Shown: piece after piece, positions 45,281 through 57,367 of the stretch | Position numbering within the stretch: position 1 is the first letter of the stretch | Layout of the letters: the number at the start of each line of letters is the position of its first letter | Origin: Lycorma delicatula | Taxonomy: Eukaryota > Arthropoda > Insecta > Hemiptera > Fulgoridae | Reading direction: 5' to 3' | DNA: 64,000 nucleotides | Assembly (NCBI RefSeq): GCF_047948215.1 | Contig: NC_134465.1 | Coordinates: 40,400,153 to 40,464,152, forward strand | Position numbers and translations under genes: made by a program | The notes under the pieces: generated by a model | The model's input: the letters and a program-made list of their open reading frames with translations, nothing else | Database searches by the model: none | What the model was told of the DNA's origin: nothing

Positions 45281-46895
45281 CTCTTTAACTGGGTAAATTT
45301 AATTTTTATTCCGATTAAAAGTTTAAAAATAAATTGTCGGTTTCTTATTGCAATATGACAAAGCATACCATTTTTAGAGACAAAGCAGGACCGCTGTTCT
45401 GTTGTGAGAGAGATAATTTTAGAAACGATGGTACAGTCATTTTTACCACACAGATACAATAATTAATGTTAAGTCTTAATTATTATATGTTACAACCTCT
45501 CTTTATATATTATAAAGTTTATTGCATTAAAAAAAATCTTTATTTGACACACGAAATCAATTTATTTCTTATTTAGCTGAATAGCTATTAAAAAAATAAT
45601 GAAATTATTTCTAAACGATTTTCTTATTACAAAAAAAAACATGAATATTTTTTTGTAAATTTAAAAAATTTACCCAAAATACCTTCTGGCTTGGTTTAAA
45701 CCAATACGCATTGTTAGACATTTACCTACCTAAGTATTAGATGTTTGTTGTAATGTAGGATCGATTTCTGATTATCATTTCTTACAATTTTATACAGAAT
45801 AGTTCTTGAAGATTGTGTAAAGTCTTGTGACTTTACACGATCTCAGGCGGTGAGATTCCAAAATTTCTCCTAACATTTAATTTATTTGCTGCAAAATAAT
45901 CTCTGTCAGTAATCGTGAATATTTTCTTCTCCTTCATTAAACTGTCTAGTGCATTTTTTCACCGGTTGGATTTTACTGTAAATTTCACTAATTATTCTAT
46001 CTCTGCTGGTTTCATATTTTTAACATTAAAAAATTGGATAACAGACCATATTTTAGTCATCAGGTCTTTCAGTTATCTTAAAGATTTAAAACTTATGGAA
46101 CAGTGTAAACAAAAATTTCTTACTTTATACTAGCATAGATAGTGAAATATGTATGGAGTGAGTGTATAAGCACAGAGATGACTGAACTTCAGCAGTGAGT
46201 ATGTAGTCATGATATGTTTGGAAATTGTACTTACTTTCTAATCTGCCTCATATTGTTTTTTATAAGAGTACATAATATATGTAATACAGTATAGTATATA
46301 CAACAGAATGTATTTTAATAGCTATGTGGTAATTAAAAGTCATAATAAAAAAAGAATTAGGTCGTACGGGTATAATTAATAACAGTTTTTATCAGGAAAT
46401 AACAATAAATATTGTTATTAAATAACAATACAATTAATTAATAAATAATTTAACAATAAATATTGAAAGATAAAGTGCAAAAAAGTCTGTAGTGGACTAA
46501 AATTGGTAAGTCTAGTTAGTAGGTTTCAAATCATTTTATCTGATGTTGCTTGTACATTTAGAAATAGATGTAGAAACCGGTTAAAATATATAGAAAGTTG
46601 TTTTTATTTTTATTATTTTTTAAATATTTTTTATCATGTTTGTTGTTCTGATAATATTGTAACATATAATTTGATGCTTTTTATTGTGGTATGCACTATC
46701 TGAATGGTAAAATTTTGAATCTTGATCACATTTGTAGATCTGATCATATTTTTTTAACTACTGATGAAAGTGATTTTTTATATGCTGTTATTAATTATAA
46801 ATTTAAGAATGTATTTTTCAAGAAGAGATTTATTTTAATCTTGAAAATATCACTTATGTAATTTTTGAAGAATTAAAAATTTCACAGTTAAAGGG
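45281..46895. mobile_element. Possible piggyBac-like element without readable transposase
   Basis: Left end after TTAA (45277-45280): CTCTTTAACTGGGTAAATTT. Right end, reversed, before TTAA (46896-46899): CCCTTTAACTGTGAAATTTT. About 17 of the first 20 bases agree. A TTAA target and a C(C/T)CTTT start are piggyBac hallmarks. The 1.6-kb interior has only short open stretches without a recognisable transposase. It includes an imperfect hairpin at 45811-45842 (GATTGTGTAAAGTC and near-complement, loop TTGT). Confidence 0.4.
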
Positions 46896-46899
46896 TTAA

Positions 46900-49135
46900 A
46901 AATAAAACTTCTTTTTGTAATAGAAATTCATATTAAATGTATGTTTTCTCTATTCTATATTCAATTTTTATCATGAGATTTTTATACAGCAATTTAAACT
47001 TAAAACACTAGTATAAAGTCTTTTAGTATTTTAATTAAATATTTTACAAATCTGTTACTTTTTTTTATATAAAACCGATGATTGATTTAGTTTTTTAAGT
47101 ACTTAAATATTTGTTTTATTCTTATTTTTATTAATTTGGATTTAAAATTTTTCAGGAATTTATTAAAATAAGTTAGATATTCAATGATAATAAAATAGTT
47201 TAAATGAATTTTTCTTATATTAAAGAAAATAAGTTTTAATTAAATTGCTGACTCATCAAGCTTCTCAAATGGCTAATATTTTTAAAATTTTCATTGAATT
47301 TTATTGCAGGTATTGATAACAGTGAAAATATTCATATTCCTAATTTAAGATGAATAATAAAAAAACATCTTTTATTTCATCGCTGACCACAGGATTCAAG
47401 AAAATCTTATTAAATTGGCATGGTGATAGAGCTATTGAAAACTGAAATAAATATAATTTTTCATTACATAAAAATGTTATTAAAAATCCGTTATTGAGTA
47501 GAGGCATTGCAAATAACACATGTTTCTCACAGAAAGGTGTACATTAATTTTTATTGCTTTATTACTCTTTATGGAAAGCACCAGAGGTATTAAAGGGACC
47601 GAATCATATTTGCTTTTTCTGACGTTAATGATATTCACTATAGTCATTTCGTGTGTTAAACATAGTGAGTATGACTGTAAGGCCAGGTATCACTTGAATT
47701 TCTTCGATAGGTATGAAATGAACAGGGTTATGCAACCCTATATTCAGCTTGATGGGAAGAAAGCAAAAGGTAACTTTCAACTCCTTACTTTGCATGCTTA
47801 GCAAATGATTCTTGTTATTTTTGAGATGACTGTGCAATTTTCGGAAGCGAACGATATCTCGTGTAAATTGGATCCTCTACAGTCAGAGTGTGTAAAATGC
47901 TAATTAAAAATATTGAAGTGAACCCATGATCTTTATGTGTTGCTTTCTTATGAATAACGTGAGATTATATTAACTGTTTTATTATCAATGAATATTTTAT
48001 TTTATATAAAAAAATAATTGAAATTATTATAAAAAAATTGTATAAACACAGAGGATGGCACAAAAATAACTAACACTTGAATTTATAAAAAAAATAAATT
48101 AAATTCTTTATCTACCTTTTATTTGCAATAGTTTTCATCTTCAAAATGCATCATTCAGGTTAATCTGGAATTCTTTTTTACATTCTTAGAAACACAATTT
48201 TATCGGCATCCGAATTCTAGAATTTCCTCCCCCCCCCCAGTATAAACTCGGTTATTCAATCGTTTTTGACTTCTTCCTGCATGCAAGGCTCTTAATCACA
48301 GCCCACAGAAAAAAAGTTATTGAGTTAGTATTTGGCAGACAAAGAGACATTTCATGTACCTATTACTTAGGCGTGAAGCATCATGTCGAAAGTAAATTTG
48401 TTGAAATTTTTGATGGTAGAGCCCCAATAAGCTAAAGAGCAGTATTACTTCAAATCTGCCGTACTGTATTATCCTGAGTTGTTCTAAAATAAGATTATAA
48501 TTTTCATCGTTTCTGGTATGTAAAGTTGTTTCTATTAACTTATAAATTCAACATAAACCTGATATACAATTAATCCGGATTATCCCTTTGTGGGTCGAAT
48601 AATGCTTTACAAAATCAAAAGTCTTTGATCTGCACTATATAGTCTGAGTTGTAAATGCAAATGTACTTTTTTAATTTTTAACCGTATAAAATCCTGATAA
48701 CTAAAGCGATTGAAATGTTGGATAGGATAGAAACTAATCTCGTAATTGACTTTCAAGAACTCTTAAACACGATTAAATAAACATTCATTTCAAAATCCTC
48801 TGTTCAGCTTGCTCTTGAGCATATTGAATATAATGCAGACAATATCAGAACCATATTTCAAAAAATTGTAAACATATAATGCTAGATCAGAAAGTGAATT
48901 TAATTCTACTGATTAATAACAGTAGTTGCACCTTTTTCTAAGATTATAATTTTTTTCTTTTTTGTTAAAATTGAAATATGACACTCCAAATACATTAAAA
49001 CATAAGTCATTAAAATTATTTGCAATACCTTAGTATTGGAATACCTAAGTATTCCAGTGGTACTAGTATGTTATGATAAAGTTATTATTTTTTTTAATGT
49101 AAACTTTATAATTAAAAATTATTTTATTATTATTA
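46900..49135. other. Gene-free AT-rich interval
   Basis: No supportable gene. It contains a C10 run at 48229-48238, unusual in this composition. An open stretch at 47520-47801 on the plus strand has no recognisable motif and is not called. Confidence 0.5.
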
Positions 49136-49290
49136 TGCCAGTGGATTGGTAATGGCTCTGTCTCTCATCCGGAGGTAACAGGTTTGTGTCCTGGTCAGAG
49201 AAAGCATTTTTTATACATTATAAAATTGATTATCATTCATCAGTAACTGTTATTGAGTATCAGCCTTTTGTTGCTATATAAATAATTTAA
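49136..49290 (+). mobile_element. tRNA-derived SINE (family 2), plus strand
   Basis: GTGGATTGGTAATGGC (box A-like) and CAGGTTTGTGTCCTGG (box B-like), then AAGCATTTTTTATACA, ATTATCATTCATCAGTAA and GTATCAGC. This is the same layout as 26680-26850 on the other strand. It is preceded by an ATTATTATT tract. Boundaries approximate. Confidence 0.65.
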
Positions 49291-50299
49291 TTATAATTTT
49301 CGTTTTGTCATGCGACTATTGCGCCATCCTTTACGTTATTTGTTAAAAGCATAGTATTAGTACACAGTTATATTACAAAAATAATTTATAATTCGCTAGG
49401 TATTTAAAAATAATTTTATTGATTTATTTTAAAAAATTGTCATAGAGCTGGTTTTTTTGTTGTTTTGTAATAATTAGAGTTAATACAAACTGATGTTAAT
49501 AAGATTGAAAATGTAAATGTTGACAAAGTTCCTGTAGATTGTAAATCTGTATATTTATAAAAGCCACTGTTCGTTAAAATTTAAAGAAACCTTCACAGGG
49601 TATTCATCTTAAAAAAAAAATTAAAATGGTGAGGTATATTTAAAAAAAAGTGTTATTACTTTAAAATGAGATGGTAAAGAAATTTTCATTTTTTTCTAGC
49701 GATCTAATTTATCTTGTACAATAATGCTGTTTTTTTAATATTTAATGAAAACAAATTTACATTGTCTGAAATATATTTATTTTTTTCACTTTGATTACAA
49801 TATAACTAAGCATATTGTCATTAATTTTTCTTATTTGCTGATAAACTGTGATGTATGGCGTGAATGAATTAAAGTGCAGTTTATTGTTTTGTAAACTGTA
49901 CAATTTCCCATCAGTTTTAATGAGCATGTAAATAAGCTCTTAAGTCCCTTGTTATTATTTTCAGATTCATGTAATAGCAAGAAGATATATCATCACAAAC
50001 AGATTGTATTTTGTTTTATGCAAGAATGTTTTTTTTAATTTCATCTTATTTAAATACTATTTATCTATTTAATATAATTAACTGATAATTTTTCTATAGT
50101 AATAATAATACTACTACTTCTTTCTGGATTTTTTTTTCATATTATTTAACAGTATACTAAAATATTACTTTTAGTTCCAAGTAAGGATTCTTTGGATTGT
50201 CATTAATTCCACTGATTTGATGTTATTCTCCATTCCTTTCTGTTACATATTAATCGTTTAATGTTAAATTTATGTGTAAATTCTTAGTTACTATTTTTT
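49291..50299. other. Gene-free AT-rich interval
   Basis: No coding sense, repeat or transposon signature recognised. Confidence 0.5.
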
Positions 50300-51151
50300 A
50301 ATGTATTCTAGTCTTTATCTTCCTTCAGTGTTTTTACTCTATGTAGCCCTCTTTTTTTATTATAATATTGCTGATTTCTCTAGGAGAATAGCCTCCAGTC
50401 GGATGCATCATAATTCAAATTAAAACATTTCATCAAGCCATTAACGTTGCAGCAAATAAGAAGATTATTTTTCTTCTCAAAAAAAAAGAAAAGTAGATCC
50501 CTATGACAATGTCTGTATTATGAGAACTTGACATCACGTTAGAGAAGATTCCACTGCTGTAGTCTTGGCCCTAGAAGTTCTGCCTTCTCCTTTGACAAAT
50601 CAAGGTCTCGAATGAGATCACTGAATTCCGCTTGACTCACTCTTTGCAGTTTATCATCTTTTTCGTCAAAATTAGAGTCATGAGATGTGGAAGGCTTGTT
50701 GGATTCTGTTTCTTCCATACTGTCTTCATTTTCTACATCAAGCTCATAATTTTGGGGTAGATTAGGAACTGATAAACTATCTGAATGTGGAATAGGTCGA
50801 ATAGCAGATGGAAGATTACGGTATTGAACTGTTCCTCTTTTCCTGCCTTTATAGGTGGAGTCAAGCAGAAATAGCAGCTATCTGTATGGTTTGTAGGCTC
50901 CTGCCAAATCACAGGTGTAGCAAAGGCATAGATCATTTTTTATTTTTCAACCATTCCCATAGTATAACTGAAGAAGAAGAGTTGGAACATATATGTGGAG
51001 CCCTTACCTGCTCTGTGGACTTATACTGATCCCCTACCGTCATACCAAAATAATGCTGATACACTGTCAGATTGCACTTCTGTGATGAAAATGTTATTTC
51101 ATCACAAATGTAACAAAAATTATTCACTGAATTTAAACATTTTCGTGGCAT
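50300..51151 (-). pseudogene. Broken copy of a conserved Cys-rich arthropod/cnidarian-type protein of unknown function
   Basis: Starts at 51151 with MPRKCLNSVNNFCYICDEIT, followed by SSQKCNLT and YFG..VGDQ. Next come APHICSNSSSSV and LWEWLKNKK, and, after a frameshift, FATPVIWQEPTNHTDSCYFC and LTPPIK. From about 50710 downward it reads MEETESNKPSTSH, SQAEFSDLIRDLDLS and LLGPRLQQWNLL. Then come broken YRH-HRDL and VNGLMKCFNLNYDASDWRLF (about 50380-50440). The Cys/His spacing suggests zinc binding at the N-terminus. I recognise the start as a recurrent 'uncharacterized protein' family in invertebrate genomes, often multi-copy; its function is not known to me. At least two frameshifts and several stops make this copy dead. 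Confidence 0.6.
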
Positions 51152-51962
51152 TTTGATTTAACAAATTTTTCACTTCAAAAACACTTTAAAACCAGAAATT
51201 CTGAACTAATTACAACACAGACAATATGAAACTCACAGTCACAGCAACAATAATAATGTTTATTACCTACAAACAGCTGGAGAATATTATGTTTTATCAT
51301 TTAGCAGGTGTAACAACTCCAAAAACAAAATTACTCCCAAACTAAAAATGTAGATCGGGTAAAAATGTCATTGTATCTTCAAACAAATAGCTCATCAGTC
51401 ATTTTCATGGTGATTTTTGAATTCAGCTGATAGAAATACATAAGAATAAGTTATTTTTGAGTCCGAAACATTTTCATTGTTGGACAGTGTAATTCACAAT
51501 TATTATAAAAGAAAATTCTTTATTAAAAACAAAGTAATAATAAGTAAGAACATGCACAAAAAATAGATGATCATTATCGTATTAAGATTATCTGCCCTGA
51601 GGTAGGTTCCTTTTATACTTCATCTCTTTTCTGTTTTATTGTAGATGGTATTATATAATTTCTTCGCTTCCAGTAATCCCTTCTTTATTAAGACACTTAA
51701 TCGCTTATATTGACGTGTCAGCTATTCCCACAGTTTTTTCCATTCTTTATATATTTTATAACATATAAATAATAGATATGATTAATCACTGATTATCTAT
51801 ATTCACCATGTTATCGACTGCTACTTCACCACGATTAGTCCACTGATTATCTGTATTCATTGTGTTGTCAGCTACTGCTTTAGGTACACAATTGGTTATG
51901 CAATGTGAACTGATATTATATTTAAAAAATAATTATTAACATATTCAAGTTCGAGTACTTGT
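51152..51962. other. Gene-free interval
   Basis: Contains two related short phrases, TTAATCACTGATTATCTATATTCA-type (about 51781) and CCACTGATTATCTGTATTCA (about 51840), forming a degenerate about 60-bp tandem duplication. Nothing else recognised. Confidence 0.5.
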
Positions 51963-52195
51963 AGTGGCAGTTGCGATTATATGGATTTGATGCTAGACTG
52001 TGGATACCAGTGTTCTTTGTTGGTCAGGTTTCAGTTAACCACATCTCAGGAATGGTCGGCCTGAGTCTGTTCAAAACTACAAATTTGCACTTACACATCA
52101 GACTGCACACAGATGCCTTGGCATCTCTGCAGAGTATTGTTGACATCATTTCACTGAGCTGTTACTCTGTAATCTGGTGTACATAAATAAATAAA
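51963..52195 (+). mobile_element. tRNA-derived SINE (family 1), plus strand, partial
   Basis: Shares GGATTTGATGCTAGACTGTG, ATACCAGTGTTCTTTGTTGG and GTTTCAGTTAACCACA, then CTCAGGAATGGTCGGCCTGA, with the other family 1 copies. The tail is an AAATAAATAAATA run. The extreme 5' box A is not clear. Confidence 0.65.
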
Positions 52196-52257
52196 TATTG
52201 TTATCTTATTAATTCCTGTATCCTTAATTTAGTATACTTTTTTTTCTTTTTATTTTT

Positions 52258-52522
52258 TCCTGTTTAGCCTCCGGTAATTATCTTTCAGATAATACTAAAG
52301 AGGATGATATGTATGAGTGTAAATGAATTGTAGTCTTGTACAGTCTCAGTTCAACCATTCCTTAGATATGTGGTTAATTGAAACTCAACCACCAAAGAAC
52401 ACCAGTATCCACGATCTAGTATTCAAATCCATGTAAAAATAACTGACTTTACTAGGGCTTGAATGCTGGAACTCTTGAATTCCAAATCAGCTGATTTGGG
52501 AAGATGTGTTCACCACTAGACA
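52258..52522 (-). mobile_element. tRNA-derived SINE (family 1), minus strand
   Basis: On the minus strand: GTTGTCTAGTGGTGAACACA (box A), CCAAATCAGCTGATTTGGAA, TTCCAGCATTCAAGCC (degenerate box B), GGATTTGAATACTAGATCGT and GGATACTGGTGTTCTTT. After these come GGTTGAGTTTCAATTAACCA, CTGAGACTGTACAAGACTAC and GAGGCTAAACAGG. It is the most complete family 1 copy, with a central segment absent from 10351-10587. It sits tail to tail with the copy at 51963-52195. Confidence 0.75.
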
Positions 52523-52533
52523 ACTAAGAATTT

Positions 52534-52606
52534 ATACTAAATTAACCCTCTGGGGTTAATTAACCCCTTAATTTGTACTAAATTAACCCTCTGGGTTAAT
52601 TTAGTA
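52534..52606. repeat. Tandem duplication ending in a perfect 14-bp-arm hairpin
   Basis: TACTAAATTAACCCTCTGGG occurs at 52535 and again at 52576. The second copy forms a perfect hairpin: TACTAAATTAACCC (52576-52589), loop TCT, and the exact reverse complement to 52606. Confidence 0.85.
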
Positions 52607-54455
52607 TAACAAACCTAACCTTCTGTTATACGTTATAATTGATAACTGAGTATGTAGTTCAGCATACTACAACATATTCAGCACAAAAAACTCCTGTCAG
52701 AAGCCCCTTTAAAATGCAAAAAATTAGGTTTTTTTCTAGTCTTTCACCAGGCAATAATTTTTTTAAATCGCTTAAGTTAAAAAATTATATTTTTATGTAT
52801 CAGTATGTACATAATTTACAAACTTCCTTTTATATTATAAAACATGGTCCGGTTTTGAAGTAAAAAACAATTAAAACATAGTTAAAAACAACACTAAAAC
52901 TTTAAAAGTAAGGTTAATTTGAGTATTAAAAAAATACATTCAATATAATCATTCCGTAGTTTTTATAAATTTATTTTAAAAACTTTGATCGATCGATTTG
53001 CTTTTGTATGAAATAGAAGTGACTGACGCACAAAATGAAATATAAAGACTGACCTGTTGTTATGATTCTGTTATGAATAACTTAATTTCCAAACAACAGG
53101 CACTACATTAGAAGTAGTTGATTTTATTATTACTGTAATATAAAAAATGTGAAACAAAAGTACATAAAATTATATACATGGGACTAGATACAAATAACAT
53201 TTGTAATTAACTTCAATATGACATATTGAGCACACTTTACCTGCAATTTGTGTCCTCTGGAAATCGCTTGCAGCTTGTCTGATGGTTTAATCTGTATGTT
53301 CCATCAATATAATTAATCTCTTTAAAAAAAATTTGTCGTACTGTTTCCTCTTCTAGTGTTCATCTTAATCAGACTTTATAACCTGCCAAATTGACACCTT
53401 TTATCATAGTTAAAAAAATCTGTCGCTTTCATTTCTGGTTTTCTAATTTAAAGCATAACGGGTAACTCAAATGATTTTGGGATTTATTTCTAGTTGTTAT
53501 CTTATTTTTAGAATATTGTAAAAGAAGAATGAAGGAAGTTCTGTACTGAAGTATCGTTTTTTATTATTTGATCACTTTTATAATTTTACGGTATTATTTA
53601 TTTTAGTTGTATTTCTTTTTTAGAGAAAAAAAATTTTTGCTATTATTTCATTTAAATTCTAACTTGACAATAATTAGATTGCATGATATGTTAAGACATA
53701 TTCTTATATTTCATTTAAATGATAATTATTTTTATTATCTCAGGAATATGTAAATGCATTGAAAATATCATAAACGTATATTTTGTGTAAGTTTTTTTTA
53801 TTGTCAATGTGTATTTTATTAAAATATTTATTTATATACGTAATTATTTATTTTATGTTTTAAAATAAAACTAATATTTTTAATAAATAACAGGGTTAAC
53901 TACTGAAAAGTGGACTAATAATAGTGACACGTGTAGTGTATTCTGAGTTTTATTTAAAAGTAGGAAATATTGTTATCGTGTCGTGTAAATTTTGAAATCT
54001 ATAAAGTTTCCTTTTTTAATATCATTATACTCGGTATAAACTGTTTAAATTTTAATTTGTTAGTAATGATATTTTTACTTGAATGCTAATTAAAGGATAT
54101 GTATCTATTAGGTAAAATCAAATTATAAAAATAAAAAAAAACGAAAAAAGGCAGGATTATAAGAACTAAAATATAAAACTTTAAATTTAGTTTTTCTCAT
54201 ATGAAAGGAATTTTTTATTAATCATACAAAAAATCAATTTCATTTTGGGTAATTAATTTTTTATTTATTTATTTTTTTTTAATAACATTTGAAATTTGTC
54301 AACAAATCAGTTTATATATTATAAAAAAAAGTTGCCAACAAATCTTATTAAATTAATTAAATCAATTTATTGAATAACAAATTAATTTTTTATTTTTAGC
54401 ATAAAGGATTTAGATTTATGATTATTTTTATGTTCTTTTAAATTTTTATATTAAA
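52607..54455. other. Gene-free AT-rich interval
   Basis: No motif, repeat pair or coding sense recognised. Confidence 0.5.
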
Positions 54456-54459
54456 TCAA

Positions 54460-54705
54460 TCCCTTTATTCTGCGATTGAAAAACTGTTTGCTCCATACAA
54501 ACAACTGGAGTTCCTTCTCATATTCTGACCGTACTGCTTGATCATCTGCGTATTTAATTCTCTTTATTCATTCTTCTCCTGCTATAATGTCTTTTGCTTT
54601 TTCTAATGCTGTCTGCATTCTTATCTCAATGTATTTGTTGAAAAGTATTGATGCTAAACAACATCCTTTTCTTTTTCCTTTGATAATTGAATGTAAACAA
54701 CACCG
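54460..54705 (-). pseudogene. LINE reverse-transcriptase scrap with YADD box
   Basis: The minus strand reads KGKRKGCCLASILFNKYIEI (like the motif B phrase RQGCxLSPxLFNxY), ALEKAKDIIAGEE, stop, IKRIKYADDQAVRSEYEKEL and FVWSKQF. The catalytic YADD is at 54541-54552. The spacing of motif B to YADD fits insect RTE/R2-like RT. Only about 80 codons remain and it is cut on both sides. Confidence 0.6.
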
Positions 54706-57335
54706 AATTAAAATGTTTTATAAAATATTCTTTGATAAGGAAATCAATCAGTCAACATATTGTAATTATTTTTTTAAATTTCTAGCATTGTATATATTTA
54801 ATTTTCTTTTTACCAAAAATTTTCCTTTTGAATTCATCAGATATTTTGAATGAGGTAACATCTTTATTTTTAAATCGTTTTAGAAAATACATTACCTACT
54901 ACGTTTTTATGTAACTATTTATATACATTAGTGTTCAGGTAAATATAATTTTTTGTTAATCATAGGAATTACATTTTCTGAGAATGTTATGATCAATAGA
55001 ACTATAAAATGTAGCGAAAAAGAGGGTGGTGCAATAGGTTTTTAACTGTAAATGTGGTTGCAGTAAAGCTGTTTACTGCCAGGCCTGCCTGTTGACGTTT
55101 GTAGAGGTTTTTTTTATAGTTTCAGGTATTTTGGATATAAACCTAAGTTTAGTATCAGTATCAAATATAGTCGTAAAGCTAATTTCTTAAATTATTATTT
55201 ATTTTTTAAATATGTTAATGTGATCGTGGGTGAGAATTGAAAAAAATAAAGAATTGCAGAATAAAACTTTTAGCAAAATTGAAAATTTATATCTAACAAA
55301 TTAAAAAAAATTACGAATAGTCATTTTATATACACAATATTTTTATGATTAATTAAAATTTGAGACTATAAAAAACTAAAAAAATAGAAGCATAATTCTA
55401 TAGTGGAATGGTGCTTGAACCAACAACCTGTATGCTAACATTTAAAATTTTTTTTTTCCTTGTGGGATTACTTCGTTTCATACATTTGTTTTTAGTACTT
55501 TTTTATTAGTACATAAATTCTTACTATAGTTTGATATAAATAACCTGAAATGCATTCTCAGTTATATTTCATTCATAATTCAAGTAATTGTCATATTCAC
55601 TATTGTTCATGTAACCGTAATTATTACATTTATTTTTTATTAATTCATTATTTCAAATTAATGTAATATAAATGCAATTTCATTCTCTTTTAAATATTTA
55701 CCTCACATCTTTATGAATAAAAAGTAAAATAATATGAATAAACATTATTTTTATGATTTAAACACAAAGCTAACATATATGAATTTGAAGTTAGTTTATA
55801 CTATGGACTGCTATTACATTAATGTTTTCAAAACATTTTCCCACATATAAATACTTAATAGTAGAAGCAATGTGTTCAACTTAAACTAAAAATAATAAAA
55901 GTATTCTATATCATATACCAATGTGTTTCAGGACTTACAGGAACAGAATATAAAGAATATAAGTACAGTTGTACTTTTAAACTGTGTTGTATTTGTTGAA
56001 AAATCAACTGTCACTGCTTCTATAGTTAAAATTTAAAATTGTAATCCTTAACTGTGGATTGTAGTTAAGTATAAATTTGTTTATTAAATATAAATTTGTT
56101 TACAATGATTTTATTTTGTACTCCCCATTATTATTTACATTAACCAAATAGCATTTACCTGCTTAAAAGTAAAAAAGTCTTAATTTTTAACTTGTCTTTA
56201 ATTTTTTCATTTATTTTATATTATTTAAAAATTTTTCTGTTTAAAAAATATATGTATAAAATAAAAGAAAAGTGTAATCATTTTCTGCAGCTTATTATTG
56301 ATTCTTTTTCAAGCTGTTTAAAAACCTCTTTTGTGGTACCATTGGAATTCCAACCTTCCATTTGGACTAAGTGTTGTTTCATTCTGTGGAACAGAATTTA
56401 ACTTATACAGCTTCCTTTATGTAATTTTCTTATCAAACTAAAAATTTCATTTGGTAGTTTCTGATTTAATTTAATCATTCTCATCTTGACTCTTGTCATC
56501 TGATCATCTGTTTACTTTATTTCTATATGATTTCATCTGTTTCTTATTATATGAGCATCACAGTTACTTAAGAGGCTGGATTTCTCTCATAACCCTTCTC
56601 TGGTGACAATTTTCATTATTGTTAAATTGAAAACTGGATGACACGGCATCCTTTCAACACTTTTTTCAAAATAGCATTTTCAGTGGATGATTTTTTTTTA
56701 ATATAATTATATTATCTGATACGTTGTAGTTTATTTTATTGTCAGATAACGCATAAGTTTTTATAATTTTCAATTCCTCTAAAAGTCTGATTTTTGTCAG
56801 TACATTTTGAAAGCAGGAATAATTCCTTGTCTAATGCTTGTTACAGCTATTTCATGTTGGATAGAACAAATAAAATGTGTTTATTTGGATTACAAAAACC
56901 ATTTTTCTTTTTTTACGGATTTCTGAACAGCAAAGGATTACTGTATCTTTCTGATCGCATTAGAAAATGTTTTATGTGAAAATAGGAACACATATAAAAG
57001 AATATATTACGTTTAACGCAAGATGTACTATTATTACATGTTTGGTACTATATAAAACAGAACGTTTTAGAATGTATTAAGGCTTGTTATCGTATCTATA
57101 AACATAATCATCGCCATTGGTGAACAAAAACAATCTTATCCATTACAGAAAATGAGACTTTCCTTTAAATGCAAAAAAACATACTGTATATCATTTAATA
57201 AGGACATGTACTTAATAATACTATTATTTTTATATTTGAAAAGTATTACTAATAAAAACGAATGTATAAAAATACAGTTATTAAGTACAGAGTTTATAAA
57301 AAAATTAATTATTTGTTAATATCAAAAGTTTTAAC

Positions 57336-57367
<32 letters not shown>

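Noticed and set aside
47520..47801. 93-codon open stretch on the plus strand with a hydrophobic start resembling a signal peptide
   Set aside because: No motif, no splice or promoter context, and composition like the surrounding AT-rich DNA.
55390..55440. Possible SINE box B on the minus strand (GTTGGTTCAAGCACC)
   Set aside because: No box A and no similarity to the three SINE families; mentioned only as a scrap.
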